Of a stretch of DNA of 64,000 nucleotides, positions 9,296 to 18,634 are shown one piece after another (position 1 is the first letter of the stretch; every line of letters begins with the position of its first letter). The stretch spans positions 1 to 64,000 of the forward strand of contig NZ_RJUF01000183.1 of NCBI RefSeq assembly GCF_024343775.1, in the 5' to 3' direction. The notes beneath the pieces were generated by a model, which saw only the letters and a program-made list of their open reading frames with translations, was not told the DNA's origin and searched no databases. Origin of the DNA: Lacihabitans soyangensis. Its GTDB lineage: Bacteria; Bacteroidota; Bacteroidia; Cytophagales; Spirosomataceae. Made by a program: the position numbers and the translations under genes.

Positions 9296-10681
9296 TTACT
9301 TAACCAATACACCCGCGGCCCAAAGTTGTTTATATGCTGATTTTAAATACTTTAGCTTTAATGACTGGTTTTTGAGCAAACTTTCAATCCATTTGTTTTC
9401 TCGAGAGTTTATCAAGAAAAGCGTGCTTTCTCCCTGCTGAAGTTTAAATTCCTCGTTTCTAAGTAGATTTCTATAGTTTGTAATCATACTTTGAGAAGTA
9501 ATTAGTTGATTTTTAAGTCCGTTCAGTTCTACTCCATATGACCTGATTTTGTTTTCTATTTCCCAAGTTTTGTTACTGATAATAGAATTAGTTTCTGAAA
9601 TCTTGAACATGGTCTTTTGATAATCTCCTCTGGCCTCTCTAAGAAACAATGGCATTTTGAAGTCAAAGCCAAACTTATAATTGTTTGCCAAGAATGGCGA
9701 ATAGGCCGATTCGAAATTGTAGTAGTTTTTGCTCAAGACATTCATTTTTAGATTGGCTGTTGGTAGCATGGATTGGCGTTTTAGCCTCCTTTCAACTGCC
9801 AAAGCGTCCATTTTATAACGATATATGCCTAATTCTGGATGTTGATTTTTGGCCAACGATATTAATTCTTCGGTACGGTCTTCAATAGAAACACTTCCAA
9901 AAGCCACCAAATCAGGTATTACGTCTACTTCCAAAAAATAAGGACTATTGTCGGCATTCCATAAGTATTTGGCCAGGCCTATTTGAGCGGTTTGGGCTTC
10001 CATTTGAGCTTCTTGGTAGAGAAGCTCGATGTTTTGTACTTGGGTGTAGGCTTCCAAAGTATCGTTCAGCGACCTGTCGCCATTCTGGAATGCAATGCGT
10101 TGTAAGTCCAGCCTTGATTTTGCGTTTACAAGATTTTGATTTAGCAAATTGAAGTTTTGATAAGCAGCTGCCCATTGCCAATATTCCTCTATGGCGTCTA
10201 GGTAGAGATCATTAAGAATTGCCCTTCTTTCTTCTTCAGTTTGACTTTGATAAATGCTGGCCTGTTTGAGTGCTGCTCTTTGGTAGTCAATAAGCAATCC
10301 TTTCAACAAAGGCATTTCTAAGCCTATATAGCCAAGGTTACCTATGGTTCGCTCATCAATTACAAACGAACCCGTGCTACGTTCGACACCGGTTTTTGCG
10401 GTTAGTCCGATGGGCGTGTAAACTTTAAGTTCGGTATCTTGATAGTTGTAATAGCTCTTACCATCCAATGTTTTTTGTGCCGATTCGTTGGTTAGAACCG
10501 GGTCAAATACACCCTTTGCTGCAAAAAACTCAGCTCCAGACATATCAACTCTGAGCTGGGCTTGTTTTGCAACAGGATGATTGTTTTTTACCAACTCTAA
10601 GAAATCATCTAACTTTAATATTCTTTGAGCAGACAGGTTTTTTGACAATACCATTATCAAAATTACTATTGCTATTCTCAT
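9296..10681 (-). CDS. TolC-family outer-membrane efflux protein
   Basis: Outer-membrane channel of an ABC exporter. About 461 residues with a signal peptide (MRIAIVILIMVLSKNLSAQ, cleaved after SAQ) and long coiled-coil helices typical of the OEP domain (for example 160-250 and 345-430). The start at 10681 is chosen because it gives the signal peptide directly and a 7-bp gap to the HlyD stop; the longer frame from 10726 would overlap HlyD and add a proline-rich leader. Third gene of the ABC-HlyD-TolC operon. Confidence 0.9.
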   Translation of the reverse strand: MRIAIVILIMVLSKNLSAQRILKLDDFLELVKNNHPVAKQAQLRVDMSGAEFFAAKGVFDPVLTNESAQKTLDGKSYYNYQDTELKVYTPIGLTAKTGVERSTGSFVIDERTIGNLGYIGLEMPLLKGLLIDYQRAALKQASIYQSQTEEERRAILNDLYLDAIEEYWQWAAAYQNFNLLNQNLVNAKSRLDLQRIAFQNGDRSLNDTLEAYTQVQNIELLYQEAQMEAQTAQIGLAKYLWNADNSPYFLEVDVIPDLVAFGSVSIEDRTEELISLAKNQHPELGIYRYKMDALAVERRLKRQSMLPTANLKMNVLSKNYYNFESAYSPFLANNYKFGFDFKMPLFLREARGDYQKTMFKISETNSIISNKTWEIENKIRSYGVELNGLKNQLITSQSMITNYRNLLRNEEFKLQQGESTLFLINSRENKWIESLLKNQSLKLKYLKSAYKQLWAAGVLVK

Positions 10682-10688
10682 ATCATGG

Positions 10689-12038
10689 TCATTTTTTTGT
10701 GGTGGTGGCTTTGGTCTCTGGTACATAAAACTCTGGTGGGAAGCCGTTTATGTTTCGCCATAGCTCATAAATAATTGGCACATCTTTTAATAGAGCAATT
10801 CCTTTGGAGCCTCCTCCCATTCTGAGGTTTTTAGGCCATGGACGATCGTCTTTGTCTTCAGCTACCAACACTCTAAACTTGCCATTGGGGCTTACAGAGG
10901 TTTCAACTGCCGTTATAATTCCCGAGAATGTACCATAGCTGGTTTGTGGCCAGCCACTGAAAACTATTGCCGGGAAACCATCAAAAATGAAGGTCACCTT
11001 CTGTCCTTTATTTATCAATGGTAAATCAAGTGGACTCACAAACATTTCTACAGCTAGCTTTGTGTTTTGAGGTACTATTTCCACTATCATGTCACCCTCT
11101 TTTACCATTTCACCAATACCCGCCTTCATGGCCTTGGTTATTTGGCCACTTTGTGGGGCAGTGATAAAAAATAATTGTTGCCGTGCATCATAATTGGCAA
11201 GGGTATTTTCCAGTTTTAGTACCTCGGCTTCTGTACTTGCTGCCGCCGAAATACTCCCAAATCGATCTCCTTCGGCCTTTGCTATTTTGTCTAAATATTC
11301 TTGTACTACGCCGTTTCGTTCAATTCGGAGATTCAGTAGTTCTTGTTTTGATTGGTTCAGTTTATTTCCACTACTCGTTGTTTTGGCAATAGCATCTTGA
11401 TAGGTAACTCTTCTTTTTTCGAATTCAATGAGAGATATTACGCCACTGTCTAGCATCACTTTTGCGGCTGCAATTTGACGAGTGTAGGCATTTAAGGCAT
11501 TGTTTGCAGCAGCCAAATCGGCACTATCGCTGGTGATTTTCAGTTTTTGCTGGCCTATTTTATTGTCTACAGAATTCAGTTTGAGTTCCATTGCATTTCG
11601 CAAGACTTCAGTTTGCGTTACCGAAGTCGATGCCTTTCCTTCGTAGGCCAAAATACTTTGGTTTTTTGCATCGATTTGCCTTTGGGTACGTTGTAATAAA
11701 ATCGGGTCAAAATACTCCACTTTCACCTCGCCCAACTGTAGTATCGTGTCTCCTTTTTTGACAAAATCTCCTTCTTTCACAAACCATTTGACTACTCTTC
11801 CCGGAATAATGGTGTTGATTTCTTGAGGCCTGTCTTCTTGTCGAAGCGTAGTTATATTCCCATTTGATCTTATGTTTTGGGTCCACGGAAGAAGCAATAT
11901 GACAAGTGAAATCACAAGTATTCCATAAAACCACTTTTTTATAGAAGATCTCTTATTGATTTGATAAATATCTGAAAACGACTTCATTTTGGCCGCTTCA
12001 TCTATTTTATCGAAGCTAGTATTTAGATATGTTTTCAT
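10689..12038 (-). CDS. HlyD-family periplasmic adaptor of an ABC exporter
   Basis: Membrane-fusion protein linking the ABC exporter to TolC. 449 residues: short cytosolic N-terminus, one membrane helix at about 37-55 (YGILVISLVILLLPW), a biotinyl-lipoyl half motif (IPGRVVKWFVKEGDFVKKGD), a long coiled coil (about 135-280), the second lipoyl half (APQSGQITKAMKAGIGEMVKEG) and a beta-barrel domain. It overlaps the ABC gene by 4 bp (start 12038, ABC stop 12035), so translation is probably coupled. Confidence 0.9.
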   Translation of the reverse strand: MKTYLNTSFDKIDEAAKMKSFSDIYQINKRSSIKKWFYGILVISLVILLLPWTQNIRSNGNITTLRQEDRPQEINTIIPGRVVKWFVKEGDFVKKGDTILQLGEVKVEYFDPILLQRTQRQIDAKNQSILAYEGKASTSVTQTEVLRNAMELKLNSVDNKIGQQKLKITSDSADLAAANNALNAYTRQIAAAKVMLDSGVISLIEFEKRRVTYQDAIAKTTSSGNKLNQSKQELLNLRIERNGVVQEYLDKIAKAEGDRFGSISAAASTEAEVLKLENTLANYDARQQLFFITAPQSGQITKAMKAGIGEMVKEGDMIVEIVPQNTKLAVEMFVSPLDLPLINKGQKVTFIFDGFPAIVFSGWPQTSYGTFSGIITAVETSVSPNGKFRVLVAEDKDDRPWPKNLRMGGGSKGIALLKDVPIIYELWRNINGFPPEFYVPETKATTTKK

Positions 12039-13705
12039 TTTGCAATATTGATTTTTCCGTTATCGAGACTCAATGTTAAATCACAATATTTTTGACAAAC
12101 GGTTGACTCTGATGCGATAATTATAGTGGCCTTGGTATCCTTTAAATACCCAATTAGATTATTTAATTGTTCGTCGTTTAAGTATTTAAAAGGTTCCTCG
12201 AACAAATACAGTCTGGACTTGCCAAGTAGTGCTCTTGTTAGCAAAATAGCATGCCTTATCTCTGACGGAAGTCGTTTGCCAACAGGATCAATCGTGGTTT
12301 CTAATCCTTTTTCCGAACTTTTTAAGAAAGTATTCAAACCCGTCAATTCTGAAACTTCCAGTATATTCTGTAATGTAATGCCGGGAACACCAAGCGTTAG
12401 GTTTTCTTGCAATGACCCTAAGAAAATGTCTTGCTGGCCAAGTAAAATTCCTGTCTGTGCTCTTATGGAATCAGAGTCGTAATTTCTGATTGGAAGTCCG
12501 TCAAGGCTAATTTGTCCTGAGAAATTTTTAAATGCTCCTGTCAGGAGTCTCAAAATGGAGGATTTGCCAGCTCCAGATTTACCGTTAATAAGAACCCATT
12601 GACCGGGTAGGATTTCGAAGTTAAGATGTTTAAGAATTTCGTTGTTAATTTCATAAGAAAAATCTACATTCTGAAAGTCAATTTGCACCCCTTCTGTTCT
12701 ATTAGAGAGTATTTCGTTACCAGAGGTTTCTATCTCAGCTTCTGCTACTTTGTTGAGTTTCGCCACTGCCGTCAGTGCTTCATATACTTGCTCCATCACA
12801 CCTATAAGCTTTTCTATAGATCCCATAATGGATATAATCACGATGTCAGCAGCTATAAATTGCCCTATGTTTATCTGTTGATTGATCAAAAGCCAAACAC
12901 CTATTATAAGCATGGAGGCGGTGATCAAAAGCTTGAAGCCTATTAAGCTCCAGTACTGAATTTGTAAAATTTTAAAATGTCTTGTACGTGCATCTAGATA
13001 TTTCGTGACTAATTCGTCTGTGTTGTCGAGGTGTAAATGAGATTTTTTGGAGTATTTAAATGATTTTATACTGCGGGCCATTTCTTCCAGCCAGCCACCT
13101 ATTTCGTATTTTTTATCGCTTGTTTCTATAGAGGTAGCAAATCCTTTTGCAGACGTAAATTGTAAAATAGTGGCCACCGTTATTAACAATATGAGGCCGA
13201 AGGCAATAAACAGAGGATGATAAAATGCCAAAAGCACTATACCAAGCAGTACTTGTATAATGGCTGCTGGTACATCTACTAAAAGCTTATGCAAACTTTT
13301 CTGTAGGGTGCTAATGTCGAAAAAACGATTGACCAGCTCGGGTAGATAGTATGAGTCAAGCTTTTCGATATTCAGTTTTGGTAATCTATCTCCATATTCG
13401 AGTGAGTATCTAACGAATAGTTTTTGCTCAATTTTTTCAATCATTTGCAGGGTTCTTACCTGTAAAAATCCTGTAAAGAATGTGCCCAACAGTACCATGG
13501 CAATAAGAACCACAATAGAGGTAGACAAACTACCAGCCATAACGAAGCCTATAATTGCCTGAATACCCAATGGCAACGAAAGCGACAGTATTCCTGCAAA
13601 AATGGAGAATATGTAGATGGAGCTGATGTCTTCTTTATCTAGTTTCAGCAAATCCAAAATTCTGCTAGTGGCCGAACGTATGGTAGTTGAATGTTTTTGT
13701 CCCAT
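12035..13705 (-). CDS. ABC exporter (membrane domain fused to ATPase) with a degenerate nucleotide-binding domain
   Basis: Inner-membrane component of the export operon: an ABC membrane domain (about 25-310) fused to an ATPase domain (about 340-556), with no N-terminal C39 peptidase. Walker A GKSGAGKSS (375-383) is intact. The other motifs are altered: the signature reads GKRLPSEIRH instead of LSGGQ (near 476-485), Walker B reads LYLFEEP, with glutamate where the magnesium aspartate is expected, and the H-loop histidine is replaced (IIIASES, about 528-534). Similar divergence is, to my recollection, common in this Bacteroidota subgroup, so it is probably a family trait rather than decay. No substrate gene is nearby. 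Confidence 0.85.
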   Translation of the reverse strand: MGQKHSTTIRSATSRILDLLKLDKEDISSIYIFSIFAGILSLSLPLGIQAIIGFVMAGSLSTSIVVLIAMVLLGTFFTGFLQVRTLQMIEKIEQKLFVRYSLEYGDRLPKLNIEKLDSYYLPELVNRFFDISTLQKSLHKLLVDVPAAIIQVLLGIVLLAFYHPLFIAFGLILLITVATILQFTSAKGFATSIETSDKKYEIGGWLEEMARSIKSFKYSKKSHLHLDNTDELVTKYLDARTRHFKILQIQYWSLIGFKLLITASMLIIGVWLLINQQINIGQFIAADIVIISIMGSIEKLIGVMEQVYEALTAVAKLNKVAEAEIETSGNEILSNRTEGVQIDFQNVDFSYEINNEILKHLNFEILPGQWVLINGKSGAGKSSILRLLTGAFKNFSGQISLDGLPIRNYDSDSIRAQTGILLGQQDIFLGSLQENLTLGVPGITLQNILEVSELTGLNTFLKSSEKGLETTIDPVGKRLPSEIRHAILLTRALLGKSRLYLFEEPFKYLNDEQLNNLIGYLKDTKATIIIASESTVCQKYCDLTLSLDNGKINIAK

Positions 13706-13779
13706 AAAGAAATAATTTTTGCAAATATAATAACACTTTTTAAAATAATAGTAAAACTATTATAAAACATTGTTAAACT

Positions 13780-13811
13780 TTTGTTATTGTAACATTTACT
13801 ATTTAATTTTG
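13780..13811 (+). promoter_or_regulatory. Promoter of the TetR gene in the divergent control region
   Basis: TTTG at 13780-13783 is followed after 20 bp by TAATTTTG at 13804-13811, the TANNTTTG form. The AT-rich gap (13706-13829) separates the TetR gene from the divergent ABC-HlyD-TolC operon and is the natural place for its operator. Confidence 0.6.
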
Positions 13812-13829
13812 TTTTGTTAAAGTTCCAAT

Positions 13830-14507
13830 ATGCAAATAGAATTCAAAATAAAGCTGAATAGTTCGTTGTTTCATCGCGACCCAGACGGAACGGAAATTGG
13901 CAAAAAAATAATTACTCATTCTATAAAGTTAATTTCGGAGATTGGTTACGAGCAATTTACGTTCAAAAAGTTGGCTGCCATAATTCCAACAACTGAGGCC
14001 ACTGTTTACCGTTATTTTGAAAACAAACATAAGCTATTAATTTATCTTATAGATTACTATTGGGCGTTTATAAGATATCAGGTTTTGTTCAATATCAATA
14101 ATTTACAAAGCCCAAAAGACAAAATCAGAACCATTATTGACCTTTTGGTTTGGGAAGATAACGCCAATTCCTTTTCAACAGATATTGACCAGAAGGCACT
14201 TTATTATATTGCCATAGCCGAAGGTAGTAAAACTTTTCTATCGAAGGAGGTTGATCATTTGAACAAAAACCAGGTTTTTGTGCCTTACAAAGAATTGTGT
14301 GAGCTTATTGCCTCGGTTTTTAAGGAGTACAATCCAGAGTACCAGTTTGCCAACTCTCTTGCGAGTACACTGGTAGAAACTTCGCATTTTCAGTATTTTT
14401 TTATGCACCATTTGCCTCGCTTGTGCGATTTTACTGATAAGAAAGACCCAAAGGTTATCGAAGAATTCTTAGAAACCATGGTTTTTGGTGCATTGGACAA
14501 TAGATAA
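13830..14507 (+). CDS. TetR-family transcriptional regulator
   Basis: 225 residues. After a short extension, an N-terminal helix-turn-helix spans about 35-75 (EIGYEQFTFKKLAA and TEATVYRYFENKHKLL, with the diagnostic Y-YxYFxNK pattern). The C-terminal half is helical and ligand-binding in type. It is divergent from the ABC-HlyD-TolC operon, which suggests it controls that operon and itself. The inducer is unknown. Confidence 0.88.
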   Translation: MQIEFKIKLNSSLFHRDPDGTEIGKKIITHSIKLISEIGYEQFTFKKLAAIIPTTEATVYRYFENKHKLLIYLIDYYWAFIRYQVLFNINNLQSPKDKIRTIIDLLVWEDNANSFSTDIDQKALYYIAIAEGSKTFLSKEVDHLNKNQVFVPYKELCELIASVFKEYNPEYQFANSLASTLVETSHFQYFFMHHLPRLCDFTDKKDPKVIEEFLETMVFGALDNR

Positions 14508-14624
14508 ATGTTTATTTATCATAATTCATTGACCCTCAAATAAGAAATCCACCTTTGGTAAATATTCCTTCAGGAATTGTTTGATTTTTGGCTTTTTTTG
14601 AACTTCAAATCTAAAGCTATTACT

Positions 14625-15266
14625 ATGAAACAATTTGGAGAAACCGTACAAGGGTACACTATTCCCGTCTTAAACGAAAGAGAAATCAGAGGAGCAGCTG
14701 GCATTTTGTTTTTATTCATGATAATTTCTTTCATGATGATTATGTTCAAGGCTGATTTTCTACTCATAAAATACTTTATTACGGTATTTATGCTGGACAT
14801 GGCTATCAGAGTTTTTATGAATCCCAAGTATTCGCCATCGCTTATCATTGCCCGATTTATGGTGAGAAACCAAACTCCGCAATATGTAGGTGCAGCACAA
14901 AAACGATTCGCTTGGATGATTGGGCTTACTTTGTCCACCGCTATGTTCATTCACATGATAGTCTTTAATGCCTATGGCCCAGTCAATGGAATTTCGTGTT
15001 TGATCTGTATGATTTTGATGTTTTTTGAAGTGGCTTTTGGTATCTGTATTGGCTGCAAAGTTTACGCTTGGTTCAACAAAGGTAAGGTATTGCACTGTCC
15101 TGGAGAAGTTTGCGAGATGAAGGATAGGCAAGAAATTCAGAGGATATCTGGAAGGCAAGTGATGGTTTTACTTTGTTTTTGTGTTTTATTGGCCGTAATG
15201 GTTTATTTTTTCAACGATTATTTCCTGAAGTCCCCTCAGGATTTGATGAAGGTACTTGCCAATTGA
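14625..15266 (+). CDS. DUF4395-type membrane protein
   Basis: 213 residues with four or five membrane segments (about 28-45, 48-66, 105-125, 128-150, 185-205). The GICIGCKVYAWF stretch carries the CxGC motif that I associate with DUF4395 proteins, followed by a second cysteine pair (HCPGEVC). The start is ATG 14625; an in-frame TTG at 14577 adds an unconvincing leader. A shorter relative with the same motif lies at 55797. Paired cysteines suggest a redox or sulfur-related role, but this is inference only. Confidence 0.7.
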   Translation: MKQFGETVQGYTIPVLNEREIRGAAGILFLFMIISFMMIMFKADFLLIKYFITVFMLDMAIRVFMNPKYSPSLIIARFMVRNQTPQYVGAAQKRFAWMIGLTLSTAMFIHMIVFNAYGPVNGISCLICMILMFFEVAFGICIGCKVYAWFNKGKVLHCPGEVCEMKDRQEIQRISGRQVMVLLCFCVLLAVMVYFFNDYFLKSPQDLMKVLAN

Positions 15267-15563
15267 GGCTATTTTTACAAATGCTTTTTATTACAGATCG
15301 TCGACATTTATTGCTGTAAAAAATTAATTTAAGAATAAAATATATAGGTCTAATTTCCAACTATTTGACTGAAATGGGAGTCTACTTTTATGGTGAAACC
15401 TATCCTTCAATTCCTTGAAAGTATCATTTTTTTTCGCAAGAATTTATCCACACCTCTTGGTAATCGGTATCATTATTGAAAATTATTAAAATCCGAATAT
15501 CAATAATTGAAAGAATTTCGTTTTTGAAGTAAATGAATCAAAGTAAATTTAAACAACCTTAAT
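15267..15563. other. Gene-free gap with a perfect DnaA box
   Basis: No gene is supported in these 297 bp. A perfect TTATCCACA is at 15444-15452, and an 8-bp inverted repeat (ATTATTGA 15472-15479, TCAATAAT 15500-15507) lies next to it. A single box has little weight alone. Confidence 0.4.
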
Positions 15564-16034
15564 ATGTATAAAACTCTCATTGTTTTCTTGGTTTTGGGTG
15601 TCTTCAGATGTGACCGCACCGAAGTTATTGCCGAAAAAGGATTGGCTGTTGAATGGCGATATGTTGGTACTTTTAGCCATTTGGTGGATTATAAGTGTTT
15701 TATTTGTGATGGCTACGATTTTGAAAAAAGTAAATATGTCATCAACTTTCTAGACGCTAATAACTATACAGCTAACATAAATCTTTTAAGGGGTAAAGGC
15801 GAATACAGTGTAAGTTTCGAGGACACTGGTAATGAGACAATAAGCGGAACCTTTGAAAATCTCAACTTGCAAATATTGAATAAACCCTATGAGAACCAGG
15901 AAGATAGTAAGTTTCAGGCTATGTTTTCGGAGTCAACAAATTTCACTTTGGTTCAAAAATCAAACAATGAAATTTACGATCAACTTACCTTAGGTTCTAA
16001 CAACAGCGAGTATTTACTCTTTGTAAGAAAATAG
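15564..16034 (+). CDS. Hypothetical exported protein
   Basis: 156 residues with a hydrophobic start (MYKTLIVFLVLGVF) followed by RCDRTE. The cysteine at 16 could be lipidated, but VFRC is a poor lipobox. The remainder is rich in beta-strand-type sequence (YTANINLLRGKGEYSVSF) and resembles small lipocalin-like Bacteroidota lipoproteins. No family recognised. Neighbours give no functional clue; it converges with the nuclease gene. Confidence 0.6.
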   Translation: MYKTLIVFLVLGVFRCDRTEVIAEKGLAVEWRYVGTFSHLVDYKCFICDGYDFEKSKYVINFLDANNYTANINLLRGKGEYSVSFEDTGNETISGTFENLNLQILNKPYENQEDSKFQAMFSESTNFTLVQKSNNEIYDQLTLGSNNSEYLLFVRK

Positions 16035-16039
16035 TACTT

Positions 16040-16486
16040 TTAATTGCTCCAAATCCCTATTTTTTTGATTCTGGCTTCTATTTCGAGTTTAGAATAAACC
16101 CACGAACTCGAATATTTCTTGTAGTGAATGGCCAAACCAGCCTTTACCAATTCTTGATTGAGGTTTCGTCCATCAGGCAAAATTACCTCACCAATCAGTC
16201 TGCCATATCTGTCGTATTCGTTCTTGTGGATTATTTTTACGGTTTTTCTGAAACATTTTTCTGAAGTGAACTTCTTTGCATTTTGATAAAACGGCATTCC
16301 ACGCTCCGGACAATCCACATGTGCCAACCTGATCCGCAAATTCTTACCTTTTCTTGCTTTGTTTCTGGGATCGTTTGAGACCATCCTGAGTTCTATGGTG
16401 TCGCCGTCCATAACACCTACCACCTCCGAGCTTAGTGTTTGAGTAAAAATCAAGAATTTCAGGAGCAGTGAAATGGTAAATGACAT
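16040..16486 (-). CDS. Thermonuclease (SNase)-family secreted nuclease
   Basis: 148 residues with a signal peptide (about 1-20) and one staphylococcal-nuclease domain. Motifs: DGDTIEL (calcium-binding aspartates), RIRLAHVDCPE (catalytic Arg and Glu), YDRYGRLIGEV (second catalytic Arg) and NQELVKAGLA. All catalytic residues are present, so it is predicted to be an active calcium-dependent nuclease outside the cytoplasm. Confidence 0.9.
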   Translation of the reverse strand: MSFTISLLLKFLIFTQTLSSEVVGVMDGDTIELRMVSNDPRNKARKGKNLRIRLAHVDCPERGMPFYQNAKKFTSEKCFRKTVKIIHKNEYDRYGRLIGEVILPDGRNLNQELVKAGLAIHYKKYSSSWVYSKLEIEARIKKIGIWSN

Positions 16487-16576
16487 TTTTTAGGCACGTT
16501 TATTTAACCGCAAAAGTAAAAAAGAACTTTCCATTCATACTCAAATTCTTCCTTTTGATAATATTTTTAGAATTTA

Positions 16577-16635
16577 TTTGGATTACTAAACGGTGTTCAT
16601 TTAGTTTGTAGTGTTAAATAAAAAACTACCGTTTA
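16577..16635 (+). promoter_or_regulatory. Promoter with overlapping TetR-type operator for the RND operon
   Basis: TTTG (16577-16580) is 20 bp from TTAGTTTG (16601-16608), a near-consensus -33/-7 pair. The spacer holds an inverted repeat with arms ACTAAA (16585-16590) and TTTAGT (16600-16605), and TAAACGGT (16587-16594) recurs inverted as ACCGTTTA (16628-16635). A palindrome lying over the promoter of a TetR gene implies autorepression of the whole operon. Confidence 0.55.
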
Positions 16636-16638
16636 ATA

Positions 16639-17253
16639 ATGGGTGTAGCTGATAGAAAAGAAAGAGAGAAGGAAGAAATGAAAACCAAGATATTGGAGGC
16701 AGCCAAAAAGTTGTTTCTAGATCATGGTTTTGAGAAAACTTCTATTCGGAATATAGCCGAGGAGATTGAATATAGTCCTGGTACCATTTATTTGTACTTT
16801 AAGGATAAAAACGAGCTCCTGTTTGCACTTCACCAAGAGGCTTTTCAGGGTTTAATAGCCAAGTTTATGGTGGTGGCACCTATTGAGGATCCATTTGAGC
16901 AGCTCATTGCCATGGGGCACGAATACCTAAAGTTTGCGATTGAAAATCCAGAACTTTATGAGCTGATGTTCCTGATGACCGCACCTATTGAGGCCCTAGA
17001 GTGTCGCTGTGATGTGTGGGAAGACGGTCATACAGCTTTAAACATGCTCATTGCACTTATAGATGCTTGTAAAACCAAAGGATATTTTAAAGATCAGGTA
17101 TCAGAAGATTTAGCCATGATGATATGGGCCAATGTGCATGGTTTTGCTAGTTTACACTTACGCAAGCGTATGTCTATGTTTCCGGAAGAAGAGCGTATTC
17201 CGAGACTACAAAGGGCTTTGGAGGTTATGATAGAATCATTAAGAAAATTGTAG
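16639..17253 (+). CDS. TetR-family regulator, first gene of the RND operon
   Basis: 204 residues with the HTH at about 12-58 (KILEAAKKLFLDHGFEKTS, then GTIYLYFKDKNELLFAL) and a C-terminal ligand domain with WxxxHG-type sequence (MIWANVHGFASLHL). It heads a same-strand run of eight genes with gaps of a few bases, ending in an RND pump, so it most likely represses that operon in response to a compound the pump exports. Confidence 0.92.
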   Translation: MGVADRKEREKEEMKTKILEAAKKLFLDHGFEKTSIRNIAEEIEYSPGTIYLYFKDKNELLFALHQEAFQGLIAKFMVVAPIEDPFEQLIAMGHEYLKFAIENPELYELMFLMTAPIEALECRCDVWEDGHTALNMLIALIDACKTKGYFKDQVSEDLAMMIWANVHGFASLHLRKRMSMFPEEERIPRLQRALEVMIESLRKL

Positions 17254-17257
17254 GGTT

Positions 17258-17686
17258 ATGAATATCAACCAAATACTATTTTCTATTGATGCCCTGATTC
17301 TCCTAGGAGTGGCGGTCATACATTTTTATTGGGCCTTTGGTGGTAAATGGGGGGCAAATGCGGTTTTACCACAAATCAATTCTGAAAAACGGGTATTTAC
17401 ACCTTCCCCGTTAATGACTTTGGCCGTAGCAGTCCCGTTTCTAATTATCAGTGTAATATTTGCTCAGGCCGCTGGTTGGATGGATTTTGAAATAATAGCT
17501 CCATATCTGCCGACTCTTTTGTTGGTTTTAGTAGCTGTTTTTGCCATAAGGGCATTGGGCGACTTTAAGTATGTAGGTTTTTTCAAGAAAGTAAAAAACA
17601 CAGATTTTGCCATAAACGATACCAAATATTTTACGCCGCTCTGTGCATTTGTTGCGGTTTCACTCCTTATAGCCATTTATATATAA
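17258..17686 (+). CDS. DUF3995 membrane protein
   Basis: 142 residues with four membrane helices (about 10-30, 50-70, 80-100, 122-142). The pattern HFYWAFGGKWG near 22-32 and late ALGDFKYVGFFKK are typical of DUF3995. Function unknown. It starts 4 bp after the TetR stop and its stop codon overlaps the next start by 1 base, so it is firmly in the operon. Confidence 0.8.
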   Translation: MNINQILFSIDALILLGVAVIHFYWAFGGKWGANAVLPQINSEKRVFTPSPLMTLAVAVPFLIISVIFAQAAGWMDFEIIAPYLPTLLLVLVAVFAIRALGDFKYVGFFKKVKNTDFAINDTKYFTPLCAFVAVSLLIAIYI

Positions 17687-18264
17687 TGAAAAAAACACTA
17701 ATTATACAAGGTCATCCTGACTCCGAAAGCTATTGCAGAGCTCTTGCAAATGCCTATAAAGTGGGAGCCATTAATGCAGGAGCCGAAGTACAGGAGATTA
17801 TAGTGAGTGATTTGAAATTCAATCCAAATCTCGAATTTGGCTACAGAAAACGCACTGAACTTGAGTCTGACCTATTGGCGGCTCAAGAAAAAATAAAATG
17901 GGCAGAACATCTCGTAATTATATATCCACTTTGGTGGGGAGGCATGCCCGCATTGTTGAAAGGATTTTTTGATAGGGCATTTCTACCGGGTTTTGCTTTC
18001 CAGAAAAGAGAAAACTCAGTTTGGTGGGACAAATACCTCACGGGTAAATCTGCCAGAATAATCACCACCATGGATCAGCCCGCTTGGTATCATTGGCTTA
18101 TTTATGGCGAACCCGCACACAAAGCCTTAAAAAAGATGATTTTGGAATTTTGTGGTATAAAACCAGTGAAAATTACCTCCATAGGGCCAATCCGATTCTC
18201 AAAGGACGAGTTAAGAAAGAAATATTTAGAAAAAGTAAAAGCTCTTGGAATCAAACAAATTTAA
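17686..18264 (+). CDS. NAD(P)H dehydrogenase (quinone)-family flavoprotein
   Basis: 192-residue flavodoxin-like oxidoreductase of the NQO1/KefF/MdaB group, predicted to reduce quinones or similar electrophiles by two electrons with bound FAD or FMN. Motifs: QGHPDSESYC at the flavin phosphate site and IIYPLWWGGMPALLKGFFDR near 80-100. Its presence in a TetR-RND operon suggests the inducer is a quinone-like or aromatic toxin. That is inferred from context. Confidence 0.88.
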   Translation: MKKTLIIQGHPDSESYCRALANAYKVGAINAGAEVQEIIVSDLKFNPNLEFGYRKRTELESDLLAAQEKIKWAEHLVIIYPLWWGGMPALLKGFFDRAFLPGFAFQKRENSVWWDKYLTGKSARIITTMDQPAWYHWLIYGEPAHKALKKMILEFCGIKPVKITSIGPIRFSKDELRKKYLEKVKALGIKQI

Positions 18265-18268
18265 AAAA

Positions 18269-18622
18269 ATGAAAACGCTATTGAAACTTGAAGATTTGGC
18301 CGAATTTCTTTTCGGAATATTCTTTTTTGGCCTGCTTAGCTACGAATGGTGGTGGTTTCCCGCACTTTTGCTGGTGCCAGATTTATCCATGATTGGCTAT
18401 CTAATCAATCCGAAAATCGGAGCTTGGCTATACAACTTGGTTCATCACAAAGGTTTGGCCATACTTTGCATCATTTTTGGTTATGCCTTAGGAAAAAACG
18501 AAATGAGTTTGGCAGGAGCCATTCTGTTATCTCATTCGGCTATGGATAGAATCTTTGGCTTTGGCTTAAAATACGAAACTGCATTTAAAGACACGCATTT
18601 AGGTACTATTGGAAAAAAATAA
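18269..18622 (+). CDS. DUF4260 membrane protein
   Basis: About 117 residues, four hydrophobic segments. The family pattern is recognisable: WWWFPALLLVPDLSMIGYLI, YNLVHHKGLAIL and SHSAMDRIFGFGLKY. Function unknown. The start is ATG 18269 after an A-rich tract; an in-frame TTG at 18245 overlaps the previous gene. Confidence 0.8.
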   Translation: MKTLLKLEDLAEFLFGIFFFGLLSYEWWWFPALLLVPDLSMIGYLINPKIGAWLYNLVHHKGLAILCIIFGYALGKNEMSLAGAILLSHSAMDRIFGFGLKYETAFKDTHLGTIGKK

Positions 18623-18634
18623 AAACAGAAAAAA

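Noticed and set aside
10682-10726. Earlier start of the TolC gene at 10726
   Set aside because: It overlaps the HlyD gene and delays the signal peptide; 10681 gives the signal peptide directly.
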